The notes: a model not told the origin generated them from the sequence alone. Shown: positions 46,082-58,964, counted from the first letter of the stretch. The stretch: DNA of 64,000 bases from Spirodela intermedia (GCA_902729315.2 LR746270.1:6131221-6195220), one strand, 5' to 3'. Program-made: numbers and translations.

Positions 46082-48576
46082 CTCTCAAGATGTAGCGACA
46101 AGGCTACCAAAATCCCACCTCGTCAAGTGTCTTCTTCCACATGAAGATGGAAAGAATTTCAGGTGATTTTTCATAGTTGATTATCTCAGTTATATGTTGT
46201 CCTTCTTTGTTTCTCTTACACCTGATATTTCAGAGGTACTGTTGCATTTTGATGCTTTATGTTTATGCAATAGGTTTTGAAATTGTTTTAATGCTACTAA
46301 CTTTGTTCAATTGACCTAATAGTTCATCTAACCATGGAGAACTTCAACGTTGCCTTGGTTTTTCTCAATGGTTCGATCGGAACTAACATAGTTGCTCAGA
46401 TCAGTACTATTTATTGGAGATTACATCAATCATTTAAAACGCTATTCATATGACTCACTTTTTATACACAAAAAAGTCAGAAATTTGGGCATAGTTCAGA
46501 GTGTCCAAGAAGAATACGTAATTTGGGCGCATTACCTAGCACATTACCTAGAGTTACTGTGGAAGCTAAAATTTATGTGAGACATCTCTGCTCTGCTCTT
46601 CAAATATTCATGTCCTATATACAGGTTTGTTTATAACGGGAATGTCTTCTTTATGTCACTTGTATTACATCTGGCATAGATTTGAGTTATTGATCTTTCA
46701 AAGAGGCTCAACATCCTTTTCAACCCCATTCATGGAAGTCTCCACACTATCTCCTATTTCCCTCATTGCACCCCTGCCATTCTTTCTGGACATTCAAAGC
46801 GTTTCATGTTTTCATCTCCTGAATCACCATCTTCCTTCATCTTCATCCCTTTTTATATTGGTCTCTGCACCATCCAGTACTCATAGTTCATTGACTCGTT
46901 TATGATCATCCCCTCTGTATCTGTGTTAAATCTCACGGTTGTTCCTCCTTGTGGTCGTAGCATATTCTGGACACGGTTTCTGCCTTCTTTTACCTATCCA
47001 TTTCTGGTATCCGAGTCTCAGTTCTTTTAATGAGATAGCCCCCATCTCTCCTTTTTGTTCTGTTCACAGTGTCCTTTTCTAGCTACGTTGCACGTCAGAG
47101 CTCTGTGCCATCTGCTTAAGCCTTTAGCCCGCAGGATTGAGAGACCCTGTCCTTCTCACTGGGATATTTCCCTCTCCAGAAACTCCCTTTCTTTCCTGTC
47201 TCTGTGCATAGAGAGGCTCCTAGTTTCTGTACTTCCAAAGAAAATTCTTTTTACAAGAGCAATTCTGCCAAAGTTCTCATTAGACATTGAAATAGCATAT
47301 AGGAAAAGATTGAGATGAGGACAACCGACATATTAGCTTATGAATTACGTTGGGATTTAGCTCTATTTCGTGTGGGTATCCAAATGCCTCTCTAACTCCT
47401 AAGGAACGTGGTTTACTTCTGCATCTAGGAATTCCATCCTCTCATCTTCCCTGTTGTTTACATTGTATAAACTTCCTTCTGCAGAGTACCTCTTACTCTC
47501 TCAAAAATCAACCAAATTATATAGCTATGCTTGGAGGTGGTGGACCATCTGTCTATGATCGGAAATGGCTGTCATGCCTAGTTGCAACCAAGCATTGTCA
47601 ACCATTTCAAAACCACTTTTTTATTATCAGAAAATGACACTTGTCTTCGCATCATGACCTTCTTTATAAGAAAGACAGGCGTTATACACCCCTTCATTTA
47701 TAAGGTTGGGTTGATTAGACGTTAAAAATTAGGGTAATGAGTCTCTCACCTCATCTCTGTCTTGTGTGGCCGGTTCTTTACAGGTGGTATGAGTTGACTC
47801 ATAAGGCCTTCTCTCACCCTTTGTATTACTGCAGCAAACTCAATTCTATGTCAACTGGGCTCAGTTCACTTTTACCCGTAGGGTATCAAATTTAAATTTT
47901 TAGTTTATTCAATCCTGGGATTGTGTAGGAACCTATATCAATTTATCTCTATAATAGCAAATATTAAATAATGGGAAGTAGCCACACAAAGCTAAGGTGG
48001 AATTTGAACAGCTTCCATCGTCAAGTTGACAATCGTAGCCATTTCAATCGGACAAACAAAAGTCCCACAGACTTATATATGAAACTTAAATCTATTAATG
48101 GAACTAACTCGAATAAATTGAGAAAAAGCTGGCAAGTATTAAGTGTCAAAATTGAGACAGCTGTATGAATTCATAACTATAATTTCAAGTTTTCTGTCCC
48201 ATTTTATTTTATTTTGCTTCCATGTGACTTTTTAGCAGTTGGTCCCTTGATCCTTTTGAAAAAAATCGATTTATAAATAGGTTTCCTTTATGAAACCATT
48301 GATGAATACCTCCTTTTGTAAAGTCATCTTGTTCCCTTTTCTATATAGAAATCTTATGATACCTTTCTCACTGAGTGCAGAATTTCGGTTTCAGAGAACA
48401 TCTTCACGTTAGAAACTGCCTGTATGAAGACCTTAGTCGAAGCTGTAGACATTGGGATAGAAAGTATGAACTCACGAGATTATTGGCAAAGTCTGAAGGA
48501 TGAACATGGATGGGATGAAAGCATTAAGATGGAAGAGAGTGGCCCATCTGAACCACCAGATTATGATCCCTTGTGA
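46082..48576 (+). CDS. Putative 3'-terminal two exons of an unidentified gene
   Basis: Exon A 46082-46162 follows a TATATGTAG acceptor and reads QDVATRLPKSHLVKCLLPHE then DGKNFR, ending at AG/GTGATT. Exon B 48381-48576 follows CTGAGTGCAG and reads ISVSENIFTLETACMKTLVE ... DYWQSLKDEHGWDESIKMEE ... EPPDYDPL stop. The phase of both ends agrees (arginine codon AG/A), and exon B has strongly biased, protein-like composition without stops over 64 codons. I do not recognise the family. Upstream exons are not visible between the PPR stop and 46082, so this may be a truncated gene, an alternative 3' end of the PPR transcript, or chance. Confidence 0.35.
46163..48380. other. Intron of the putative gene or intergenic DNA
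   Basis: Pyrimidine-rich in the plus strand between 46640 and 47240. Several short open frames, none with a recognised domain. Confidence 0.4.
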
Positions 48577-49477
48577 TCATCGAATCATCACTTGCAGTGA
48601 GATTGATGGGGAAGGTACTTAAAGAAAATTCTTTACCTTTTTTGTTGAATAGCTTGCTCATCATATCAATCTCTATATCTGATCAACAAGATGATGCACG
48701 AGTGCCTCCAAATGGAAAGATCTTAGGCTCAAAGTTTTTCAACGTTTGGGGTCAAGTCTAAAATGCTCAATCGTATTGACCACTAGATCATAAACTAGGA
48801 ATAAAAATATGCTATATCATCTTGTTACTCCCTAGATTCATTATTAGACCACCCCTCAATTCGCAATATTGATTTCACCTCATATCTTGCGATTCAGTCC
48901 ACTGGAAATTCACAATGTTGTATGGACATAGTAATTGCCCTTCAAAATTCTTCTAATTTTTAAGTATTTGCAGCCAAACTGTTTTGCAACAAGCCACTTG
49001 GTTGACTTATGGTTTTAGGAATGTACCCATTGGTCTTGGGGTCATCGCATTTGTCTTAGCTTGAAACATTTTTAGCCACATGTAACATGTGGGTCAAAAC
49101 ATGTGGAGATATAAAGAGATAATTAGAAGGCAACAAGTAAGATGTCGTTTTTTATGAGTCAACTCAATTTCTCTAGTAATAGGTTGCCATAATGAGAATT
49201 TCTCTAGTAAGACGTTGACTCACTTATTTTGTGTGATCTAAATTGTCAAGCCTTCTTCGTGTAAGATGAGTCAACTCACTCATAGTGGTCAACCACAAAA
49301 GAGTGAAGAAATAAAATTTTCAAGTGCTAAGGGTGCAAAAGTTTCATTATGAGTCACAATGTAATATTACGTATGTAAATTGTCATTATGTTCTTACATG
49401 ATATATTCTCATTAGAAGCATAAAACTTGTCTTACAAGGTCAATCGACTCACTCCCTAAAAATAGAAAGAAATATAT
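48577..49477. other. Intergenic, no gene seen
   Basis: AT-rich. Recurrent GAGTCAACTCA-like segments (49160, 49265, 49438 regions) hint at old repeats but no element can be delimited. Confidence 0.45.
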
Positions 49478-52400
49478 CAGAATATGAGTGATCATAGTTA
49501 TATCCCATCATCTTATTGTACTTCCACCCTTCACCCTTCTTTATTCTATTGAATATCGGACCTTAGTTTATTTTAAGTGAAGCCCAATCAACTAGATTCA
49601 ATCTACTTCGTTGAGACCTCTACAAAAGTTTTTTTCTGCTTTCTCAATTTTAATATAATTTTTCAATTTCCCCCTTTTCTCTCTCTCCTCTCTTGAGATC
49701 AACAGGTCTCTCACCCCAACAGCACCTCCTATGGTGACCAACGACTAAGGTTGACTTTGACATGATATCATAGCACTCTTGGTGAGATAGTTTCAATCTT
49801 TTGAGCCTTCTAGAGTATTCATATGGCAATATTTTTCAATCTAGCTGCTGATTGCATATGGAAAGATATAGTTCACCCTAATTCACAAAATCTATTTGGC
49901 CAACCTTTGTTTTCTGATATTGTGTGCATTTTAACATTCTAAGGGTTATTTTCAACCCTCTATATATCTCCTTCAGTGCTTGGAGATGAGAGCACATATA
50001 GATCTGTGCTAGGAATAGACTTTTTCATTTTTTTCTTTAGCACGAACCTCTATTGCTCTATTTGATCTCATATCTCCTTGTGGAGATGCTAGCCCACCAT
50101 TTTAGTGGTGCTAAGAGTCAGTTGAAAACTCAACCACATGTTTGGATCCAATGTCTAAATTAATAAACCTATGATTCGTGCTTAGAAGGAATATGCAATC
50201 AGGAAAACATGGTTTGGAATACTTTGGCTTTAAAAGTCAATGCAAACTACTTATTTCTTCCGACAACAAGGGACATTTGAGAAAAATGTAGTAAGAAATT
50301 TTCAAAAAGTATGATGTAGTCCAAAAATATTGAGTAACAGCAAAAACAATGGCTTTGACATAAATGAGCAAATTCATAAAGAACGTGCAAATGAGTTATA
50401 ATCTTTATGATAAGAAATTAATAGCTACAAGCAAATTAAATTAAGATACTTAAAATATAGAGTTTTCTTCTAAAAAATATAAATAAATAGATAAGTTTTA
50501 TAATTGTTCGTGAGTTTCAATATTAAATATGATCAAATTCAAGCCCCAATCCTCAAAGGAAAATAACTCTAGGCTTGAAGTGATTGTAATAGTAGTAGGA
50601 AAAAAAAGTATAAGAAGCCTTATAGTGAAGGCACGAAATGTTGATAATTCAACCTTTTTTATTAAACTTAAGGAAGAAAGATGTCAACCTCAACAATAAG
50701 ATCAAGGAATTAAGAAGGGTGCCTATCGAGATGCTATATAGTGTACCTATTTTAAAAGGGTACTCATACTAGGGACATGAGGCTGTAGACATGAGGTCAA
50801 ACTCACCTTACTATTATCCAATCACCTAAGGTAGCTGCAACATTAGGGTCGGCTATACAAAGAGATAAGGGGGCTCAAGACTAAGATTGAGAAATTGAGA
50901 TCAGAAATCACCTTCAACTCCTTATGATATGTGTTTCTTAGATATTAAGATATTAAGATATGTGTTCCTTAACATTAGGGACATGAGGCTATTGACTAAG
51001 CTTGATCCACAAGTATTAAGATATGTTTTTCTTAGATATTTTTATAGGAAGAAGTGATATAAGTCTTAACCACAATCAAAGAAATATTTCATCTCAATTG
51101 ATGTAACCTTTAATAAAATTAAATATTTTAAAAAAATCCTCGCAAGAGGGAAAATCTCATCACTAATAATTGTGGCAAGCAAGAGATGGGGAACTAATCA
51201 TTGTACATCTCACCTTTAGAAGAATCTACATCTTCGAAAGTGACATCAAAGGAATCTCCTTAGGATATTGATGGCAATCAAGAAAACCATGTTTATACCC
51301 CTATATCAAGGAAAATTAATGAAGAACTACATATAGTACACAAAGAAAAGAGAAGGTGTATTAGAAATCTAATTATCATATTTCATAATATTTGTCATTT
51401 AGATGTCTATCACATTCATATAAAGCATTCTTCAATTTTCTTAATACTATATTGATTCAATCTAATATTTATTGGCCATTATTTCATGAGAAATTTACAA
51501 ACTATGAATGATGAAATAAAGGAAATTAGAGAAAAATTAACTATGAGAATTAGTCAAATTTATCACCAAGAAAGAAGGTAGGATGTAAATTGGTATATAT
51601 TATTAAATATAAGATTAATGTGACTGTAAAAAGATATAAAGTTCAATTAGTAGCTAAAAGTAATAGTCAAACTTATGAAGTAGATTATTTAGATATATTT
51701 AACTCAGTAGCATAAATAAATGTAGTTAGAATCTTACATTCTTTGACAAAAAATTATGATTAAGATATCCAATAATTCAATATAAAAAAGATGTGATTAC
51801 ATAGATAACTATAAGAAGAAAACAATATAGATGTTTACCAAATATATGAAATAGGTCTATGTAAGTTGAAGAAGATATTATATGGGCTCAAATAATCATC
51901 AAGAGCATAATTTGATGAAAGTGATACATGAAATAGGATATAAACCTAGTTATAGGGATCATATTTTATTTGTCAATCATATTTCATACATAACCACAAC
52001 CCTTCTCATGGACATAGACAAAATAATACTAACATAAAATGATGAGAGTGAAAAGAAATATCTAATTGATTATCAAATGAATTTGATATTTAAATAGATA
52101 AATTGAAATACTTTATTGTCATTGGAGTGACACACTTTAACAAAAGCAAATTTATATCTTAAGAAAAATATATTATTGATCTGTTATAAATAACTTTATA
52201 GACCTGATTCATAAACTTATGAATGCAGAAGATAGAATTTTTGTAGATAAATTAATGTATTAATATATTGGGAAAAAATGAAAATATATTTTCCACATCA
52301 AACTAGATATTATAAATTCAATAGTTCTTAGTCAACTTATGATCTACTGGAAGCTTATCTTCTAGTAGTTGATATAATTTTATAGTATTTAAAAGAAACA

Positions 52401-53210
52401 TATAATAGAAAAAAAATATTTAAGAAAAATAAAATTATATATATTAAAATTTACATTGATGATGATTATACAGACTCAATTATTGATCGACGATCAACCT
52501 TGGGCTATTGTACACTCCTAAGAGGCAACTTTATCACATGGTATGGCAAGAAACAATAAGTGATGGTTAAATCTAGTGTGGAATTAAAATTTTGAGTAAT
52601 GACACCAGGAATATTTAAAATATTGTAAGATTCATTTTAAAAGACCTAAGAATTAAATGGTGGGATATGTCATATTTTGAGAACAACTTAACTTTAAATA
52701 TTACATACTAATTATAATGTGATTGAACTAAAAATATTAAGATATATTGACATTTCATTTAAGAGAAACTAGATAACAACATCATTTGTGCTCTACATAT
52801 TTTAAAGTGCATTTGACACATATTTTCATCAAGTGATTAAGTGGGCCAACATTTTAGAAGTTCATATCCAAACTAAGATTGAATGACATGCACTTACCAA
52901 CTTGAATGAGAATGTGAGAGTATGAGTGATTATATACGTACCAATTAGTCTATTTAAATTATATTTATATTTTCGTATTATTATATTTCCAGCCTTCTCT
53001 CTTTTATTATGTGATCTTAGTTGGCTTTAGTGCCTAACTGACCAGATCCATTCTGATTTGGCTTAAGCGCCTAGTAGAACCTCCTTGAGTGCCTATCAAG
53101 TAAAGCGGCTTCAACAAAATAATGAATCTTTTAATTATCCCAAAGTTTTATGGGTCTTGTTTAAGAGTTATAAAAATATTATGTATATGTTTTTATACTT
53201 CTTTGATAAT
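49478..53210 (+). mobile_element. Decayed Ty1/copia LTR retrotransposon
   Basis: A primer-binding-like site TGATATCATAGCAC (49763-49776) resembles the initiator-Met-tRNA PBS TGGTATCAGAGC of plant copia elements. Downstream, plus-strand frames with many stops read ILHSLTKNYD and CKLKKILYGLK around 51730-51900 (copia reverse transcriptase) and DRRSTLGYCTLLRGNFITW around 52480-52545 (copia RNase H). A possible 3' LTR begins near 52914 with GAGAGTATGAGTGATTATA, resembling 49485 onward (GAATATGAGTGATCATAG), so the LTRs would be about 0.3 kb and strongly diverged. Clearly dead; boundaries are approximate. Confidence 0.75.
49763..49776 (+). other. Degenerate copia primer-binding site
   Basis: TGATATCATAGCAC versus the usual TGGTATCAGAGCAC, just inside the proposed 5' LTR. 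Confidence 0.5.
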
Positions 53211-55332
53211 TTAAAATTATTGGAGAGACTCCAAAAGCCAACAGAAGGCGGAATCTAGTAGGGCTTGGGCTTGATATAAGCACTACAAAACATGTCCCAA
53301 TAGGCATGATTCAGCTCTTCAAAGAAAACGTACTATTTTCACAATAAAAATTCAAGACAAGAAAATTCATAGCTTTTTATAGTTTCAAAGAGATGACTAG
53401 GACTTTAGATACGCCATCATTTTCCATGCATTCTACCATTAACTTTATACTGATTATTATTTTACTCTTATAATGGCCAATAAAATAATTATTTAACTCT
53501 TATAACAAAGAAGAATGTCATAGATATCTGCATAATGAACCATGTTGATGCAAGATAGAGCTAACATCAAGGAGCCAAACATTCTAGCTGAATCAATCAT
53601 CAGAAGAAGAACTAATTGATAAGATCATTCACTATTCCTTGAAGCTCGAATTTCTCTCCCCCCCCAAGATAAACCATATAGCCAACAGAAACCATGAACC
53701 AAAATAGAAAAACTCGCCCCACCCATGAGTAAATATTTCATAGTAGCCTCGTTAGACCGTACTAACATTAGCAGTCCTCATCACATGGACAATTAAGCAG
53801 TTTACATTTGTCACCAATAATATGTTGAGTTACAACGAGTGCCAACAGTGAATTCTAGAATGAGAGAGTTCACGGTGTAACCAAAATCAGAACTACAGTG
53901 GAGAAAGATAAACTAGTTTGGAAAAGACAGATTTAAAATGGAAAGGGTGATGTAGAAGTTGACTGAATATGGGTTCCGTTGTCTTGGTGCCATTACTATC
54001 TGGGTTTCTGAGATTAAATAAAGAGAGTCGCAATTCCCAGGAATTGCTTTCAAATAGTTGGTATGATAAGAATAATAACCATCCTTCCAGAAACAGAGTT
54101 TTTTGAGTTCATCTTCTTTCAGACTTTCTTCTTCCCTGCACCACTGACCTCCTTTCAATGACATGGGAAGTATTCGTACAAAGGAAGATATTCATGAGAG
54201 AAAGAAATAATTGGATTCTAAAAGCATCCAAAGCATCAAATGAGGGAAAACATGGCCGGGTAACAAGTACAGAAAGGGAAACCGAGTCTACACTTGCGAC
54301 CCTTTTTCTCTGCCGGTTAGAAATCTATCAAAAAGGCATGGAGAGTTTGTACAATATCAAAATAGATAAATCAAAAACTCCCAGTTTGGAACTAGATCAC
54401 TGAGGCAGATAGATTGAAGGAAAAAAGGATATTTCGGATGAAAAATGACAATGTTCCAAGAACAATAGTTGGAGAAAGATCGAAGTTTGAAACAGAGATT
54501 TATTAAACAAGGTTACAAGGACTGGAACAAAATGTTGAGACCTGATTGGGAGTGGACAAACAAAAGCAAGCAACAGGGGAACCTGATTCCCCGAAAGTAA
54601 GGCATCAGCAATCAAGGATTGGCTTGATCAAAGTTCCAATCATTGAACTTCACCCTGAGCCTATGACATCATAATAATAATTAAATAGTAAATCCTATGG
54701 GCATAGAGACACACCTAGTGTTCAAGAGTGATAGAAAAACTGAGGCAAACAGATGCAGAGGAAATAGCATAATTAAATCAGGTATGAGTGTTATACATGA
54801 GCACGATTCTCTCAACAAATTATCTTCAGGTTTTTTTCAAAGAAAAATAAAATTAAGAGACAATGGATAGTTTCAGGCAAAAGAATAGGTAGTCTCCCGC
54901 ACCAAACTAAAAATAACAGACAACAAGCCAACCCAGTGAAAGTTTAAGAGGAAAAAATCTAAAAAAGAGTGGGGAAAGATAATATCCCTAGTTTTCCATG
55001 GTTGGATGTGCCCTAAGATCAACAGCTAATGCAATATCAGAGGATCCTACTGCACAAAAAAGAAAACAAAGACTACCTGGGCAACCCCATGTTTTCCCTT
55101 GAAAACGTTTAAGAATAATAGAAACATGGAAAGCCGTTTATGCTTTGTAAGTTTTCATACCCCAGGACATCAACCGTAAGTATATGACACGCTAAAATGG
55201 TAAAAGCGTGAACAGTGAAAAGCAGAAAGGATGTGTACGTTTCACGTCAAAATCATGGAGAAAGAAAAATAACTCCCCGAGAATACAGTCCAGGATACCA
55301 AACACATCATTTTCTTTCTAAAGGAATATGAA
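53211..55332. other. Intergenic, no gene seen
   Basis: AT-rich with short non-conserved frames on both strands; the last part should hold the SEC13 3' untranslated region. Confidence 0.5.
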
Positions 55333-56250
55333 TCATTGTGGCTCAACGGTTGTCACTTGCTGCCATTCGCCATCTACTGCCTCCTTCCATAGTGTGACAC
55401 CATTGTTCCCATCAGCGACAGCCAATATGTTCCCAACTGTCGACCATGAGACCCTCCAGACTGGGACCTGAAAATCATGCAAGATCTTACCTTCCCATTG
55501 ACCTCCTCTTGCAAGAGTCCATATGATCACTGTTCCATCCTGTGAAGCGCTAGCAATAGTTGACTTTGTAAGACCTAGGCTAGGAGCCCATGCCACGTCC
55601 CTCACCCAGTCTTTGTGTATCTGGAGGGCAGGAAAGGAATCAAGAATCCATGCTCCATTGTGCAATTTCCATATTTTGACTGAGTTGTCGCATCCGCCAG
55701 ACACAAGTTTCCCAGCAGGATCGGCCGTCTCTTCAAGTATAGATCCAAGTGACGTTGATGGAGCCCATGAGACGGACAACACACCAACAGGGTGCGCATT
55801 ATCAATCTTTGCTGTGTCCCAGCTGCCATCAGATCGAGCAGTGAAAATCGAGATATTACCATCAGAAGATCCACAAGCCAAGGAAAGACCAAGTTCATGC
55901 GGAGCCCATGCAATGGAATTGACAGAAGAATTATGGTCGGTAAACACATGGATCTGAATCCATTCGTTCTGTCTGGCTCCTTCCTTCCATATGATGACAC
56001 GACCATCATAGCTGCAAGAGGCGAGGATAGACCCAAATTTGGGATGAGCCCAAGAAACCTGCCAAACAGGGCCTTGGTGACCACTTAGGGTAGCAAGTGG
56101 CTGTGACGGGAAGGACGAGTCACCGCTCACTGCTACGATCTTTATAGTGTTGTCAGAGGAAGCTGTAGCAAGGCGCTTCCCGTAGTAGTCTATCGCCACA
56201 TCATGGACCACATCCTGGTGGCCGGTCTCAATCTTCTGGGAAGGCATCAC
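55333..56250 (-). CDS. SEC13: SEC13 WD-repeat protein (COPII coat and nuclear pore)
   Basis: Uninterrupted frame of 305 residues, matching the length of plant SEC13. It opens MMPSQKIETGHQDVVHDVAI and contains six WD40 blades, e.g. HQGPVWQVSWAHPKFGSILA, WVRDVAWAPSLGLTKSTIAS and VWRVSWSTVGNILAVADGNN, diagnostic of SEC13. SEC13 pairs with SEC31 in the outer COPII coat for ER-to-Golgi transport and with NUP145/NUP96 in the Y-complex of the nuclear pore. The plant gene is typically intronless in the coding part, as here. A TTTGCAG just before the ATG points to an intron in the leader, with the first exon probably near 56700-56900. Either of the first two Met codons could start. Confidence 0.97.
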   Translation of the reverse strand: MMPSQKIETGHQDVVHDVAIDYYGKRLATASSDNTIKIVAVSGDSSFPSQPLATLSGHQGPVWQVSWAHPKFGSILASCSYDGRVIIWKEGARQNEWIQIHVFTDHNSSVNSIAWAPHELGLSLACGSSDGNISIFTARSDGSWDTAKIDNAHPVGVLSVSWAPSTSLGSILEETADPAGKLVSGGCDNSVKIWKLHNGAWILDSFPALQIHKDWVRDVAWAPSLGLTKSTIASASQDGTVIIWTLARGGQWEGKILHDFQVPVWRVSWSTVGNILAVADGNNGVTLWKEAVDGEWQQVTTVEPQ

Positions 56251-57340
56251 TGCAAATCAGTTAGGATACTTTCGCGTCAATGATCTACCATGCCTTCCTT
56301 ACCCGTATTACTTAAAGAAAGTTCACGTTCAGAGCTTAATACCGATCCCTAATGGCATCGAAGCATATAAGAACAGGTTCCAGCCTGATGGATAGCAAAC
56401 AAGAGAATATAACCCTAAACTTCTCGGAAAAGCGAGTGTATCAATTCATGGAAAATGGAAACACGAACGGAGATCATCGCTCCCTGGAATTCCATTCCCC
56501 TAAAAATGAACGCTATTGAGGGAAGCGTGTGGCACGTTTCAGATGGAAATATCATTTGTTTCTGGAAAATTAGAAATCGCCCCCATACCTCACAGTAGGC
56601 ACACACCATTGCAGCCAGAAAGATCAGGTACAGCCCGAGGAACGGGATTAAGACATTAAAAAAATGGCTCAACATACTGCGAGGAGATCCTCAAAGGGAA
56701 GGGATACCACACCTTTCTGGCACCTTTCAGGTCGCAAAGCTCTTCAGGCCGCTCAACCTTCGCAGGTCGGCAGATCTTCGCACGGTGCCGTTAAGGGATG
56801 CAGAAATTTCCCGCAGATCGTCAGATCTGAGCTGAGGGCGGCGGAGGAGGTCTGAGGAGGACCCTTCGGTGGCGAAATGGAGAGAGATGTAACCGATCTC
56901 TCTCCCACGCCCCCAACACACCGATGGAAGGATCTTTCGGGTTTCGTCCGGGTTTCATCTCGGTTCGGTTAGTACCGGTAGAACCGGTAAGATCTGATCG
57001 TCTGTAAATATAAATTTTTAAATAAATGAATTTAAAAGCACATTAATATATGTCCCCGAATGGATCTAATTGGGCTGCTGGCCCGATTCCAAATTGGTAA
57101 ATACTAAAAAGCCCATTATGAATTGAAGGCCCATTAATACGTTAATGGATCTCTCTCGTCCATTTGACGGCCCAAGGCGGAATGGCAGCCGATGCGGAAA
57201 AATATTGCTTATTTATGTAAATATGTTTTATTTTAAAATATAAATATTTAATGCTTTATGTGGTGGTTTGTATTTGTCTGAAAGCGTGTATAAGTTTTGG
57301 GGGTACGAAAAAAATTAAATAATATGTAGGGTACCATACT
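56251..57340. other. SEC13 leader, promoter and flank
   Basis: The GC-richer 56660-56930 segment probably includes the non-coding first exon and promoter of SEC13 on the minus strand. 57000-57340 is AT-rich. No further gene seen. Confidence 0.45.
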
Positions 57341-57349
57341 ATTAAGTAG

Positions 57350-57358
57350 GTATATAAA
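57350..57358 (+). promoter_or_regulatory. TATA-box-like site, plus strand
   Basis: TATATAAAT followed about 30 bases later by a GC-richer segment running to the DUF3511 3' end. A plus-strand transcript may start here, but no substantial frame follows. Confidence 0.3.
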
Positions 57359-57601
57359 TACAACTTTTCTCGTCGATGTTCCCTTCTCTGGAGGTTCGCT
57401 GCTCATCGGAGATCGGCGACCTCCGCTGACGTGCCTGTGGAAGCCTTGTGGCTCAGAGAAGAGAAGATCGATGATCCGTCTCCTTGGAGATGCGCGTGCA
57501 AAGAACCAAGGGATCCAGATCTTCTGAGGAAGTTTCGTTCTTCTTCCGGAAAAGCATCAGAGTAGCAACCGATCATTGCTTGAATCTGCAAAACACACGG
57601 T

Positions 57602-57639
<38 letters not shown>

Positions 57640-57871
57640 CGCTCGCTCGCTCGCTGTTTCTGGAATCGGGACCGTCTGGAAGGAAACAGAAGGGGAAACG
57701 ATGGATCACAGCGATGGAGGAGAGGAATTCAAATCCGAGACCAAAACGAAGGCGACAACTCTTCCAGACCGGCAATCCATGTACATACACGCATAGAGAA
57801 ATTCAAATGCGTCCCCTACGTTTGTGCTATACCGGTGACCGACCGCATCAGTCCGTGGAGAACTCCAAACC
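57359..57871. other. Region between SEC13 and DUF3511
   Basis: A (CT)n array passing into (GCTC)n occupies 57605-57655. Two overlapping antisense frames at 57403-57591 are free of stops but show no family. Confidence 0.45.
57605..57655. repeat. (CT)n-(GCTC)n compound microsatellite
   Basis: About 32 bases of CT followed by five GCTC units. Confidence 0.9.
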
Positions 57872-58234
57872 TTACCGGAGGTGGATCAGGCCAGAGCATT
57901 TTTCCTTCACCCAGCGGATGCCCCGGACGACGGAGGCCTTGACCTTGCCCTCGACGGCATAGGCATTGTAGGTCGCCAACCTCCGGAGCCTCTTCTTCTC
58001 CGCTTCGCACACGAGGGGTCCTCGCCTCTTACTCCCGGAAGGCCCTCCCACCTTGGACCTCGGATTTGGGAAATCAGATGACCGCGGCGCGATCGGCCAG
58101 CACGGAGCGAGGTGAGTCTGGTCGGCGCTGTTCTCCGTGTCGCCAGCGATCTTCATCTGCTTCCTCTCTCTGCAGGCAAAGTGGGGGGGGAACCGTGATC
58201 GGAAGCCCCTCTCGGATTCCCAGTAGTGCCCCAT
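57872..58234 (-). CDS. DUF3511 domain protein
   Basis: Small basic plant protein. The C-terminal half, EAEKKRLRRLATYNAYAVEG then KVKASVVRGIRWVKEKCSGLIH, matches the DUF3511 domain (pattern RRVASYKxYxVEGKVKxSxRxxxRWIK), present only in plants and of unknown function. The frame from 58234 gives 120 residues; the domain covers about 74-117 and the rest is Ser/Pro/Gly-rich linker, the usual layout. The first 26 codons include a CCTGCAG that could be a splice acceptor, so the start may instead be the Met at 58156 or in an upstream exon. A 40-bp GA array (58260-58299) lies just upstream, probably in the leader. Confidence 0.75.
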   Translation of the reverse strand: MGHYWESERGFRSRFPPHFACRERKQMKIAGDTENSADQTHLAPCWPIAPRSSDFPNPRSKVGGPSGSKRRGPLVCEAEKKRLRRLATYNAYAVEGKVKASVVRGIRWVKEKCSGLIHLR

Positions 58235-58257
58235 TCCACAGAGAGAAAGGATAGAAA

Positions 58258-58259
<2 letters not shown>

Positions 58260-58299
<40 letters not shown>
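58260..58299. repeat. (GA)n array upstream of DUF3511 gene
   Basis: Forty bases of GA, 25 bases upstream of the longest-frame ATG. Confidence 0.9.
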
Positions 58300-58303
<4 letters not shown>

Positions 58304-58964
58304 AAGAAATTATAGCTTCATTGATTACGTAATCTCTCCCCTTCTCCGTCCCTTTCAGCGCTCAAAGGGTTGAGAAGGATAGGATGGAAGGAAGAAGAGA
58401 CTGACTTTCCCATTGCAGATCGGCCGAGAATCTTTTATCATCACCAGGCTCGACGAGGGGGGAAGGTTTGTGGGGCCAACAAGATCTACCCCTGTTCTAT
58501 ATTTGGAGGTGGGCCGTTGCCTCGACGATCATGGTTGACCCCGACGACGGCGACTTCAACCGTCCTCCCCGCTGACGCGGCAACCGTTTAGTCCGGCCAT
58601 CGAACTGGATCGCTATCACCGGTCTCCGACCCGATTTTGAGGTACGATTCTGATACCACTGCCGCCTAGTCTGCCGCCGCCGCCAGCCTCCGACTATAAG
58701 ACTTCCCCCAAGTCTGTTTCCAAATAGAGCTATTTCACACATCGCATGGGGGGTGCCCTCCCTTGCCTATCAGGCCGCCGCCACCGCCGCCGCAGCCATC
58801 TTCGTCACAAGGTGGTGACGTGCAACATGGCGGACAGCACGAGCTCCCTCACGAACCTGGATTTTCGGGCCTTCTCCTCCTTGTCCTTCACCGACAGAGC
58901 TTCTTGTTCAATGCTGGAAGCAAAGCCACCCCCAGTCAATTAGAAAGGTAAGTAATCCCACACG

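Noticed and set aside
53913-54164. 83-codon minus-strand frame
   Set aside because: No recognised family and no splice or promoter support.
57403-57591. Overlapping antisense short frames near the TATA-like site
   Set aside because: Both strands are open over the same bases, and neither product resembles a known family.
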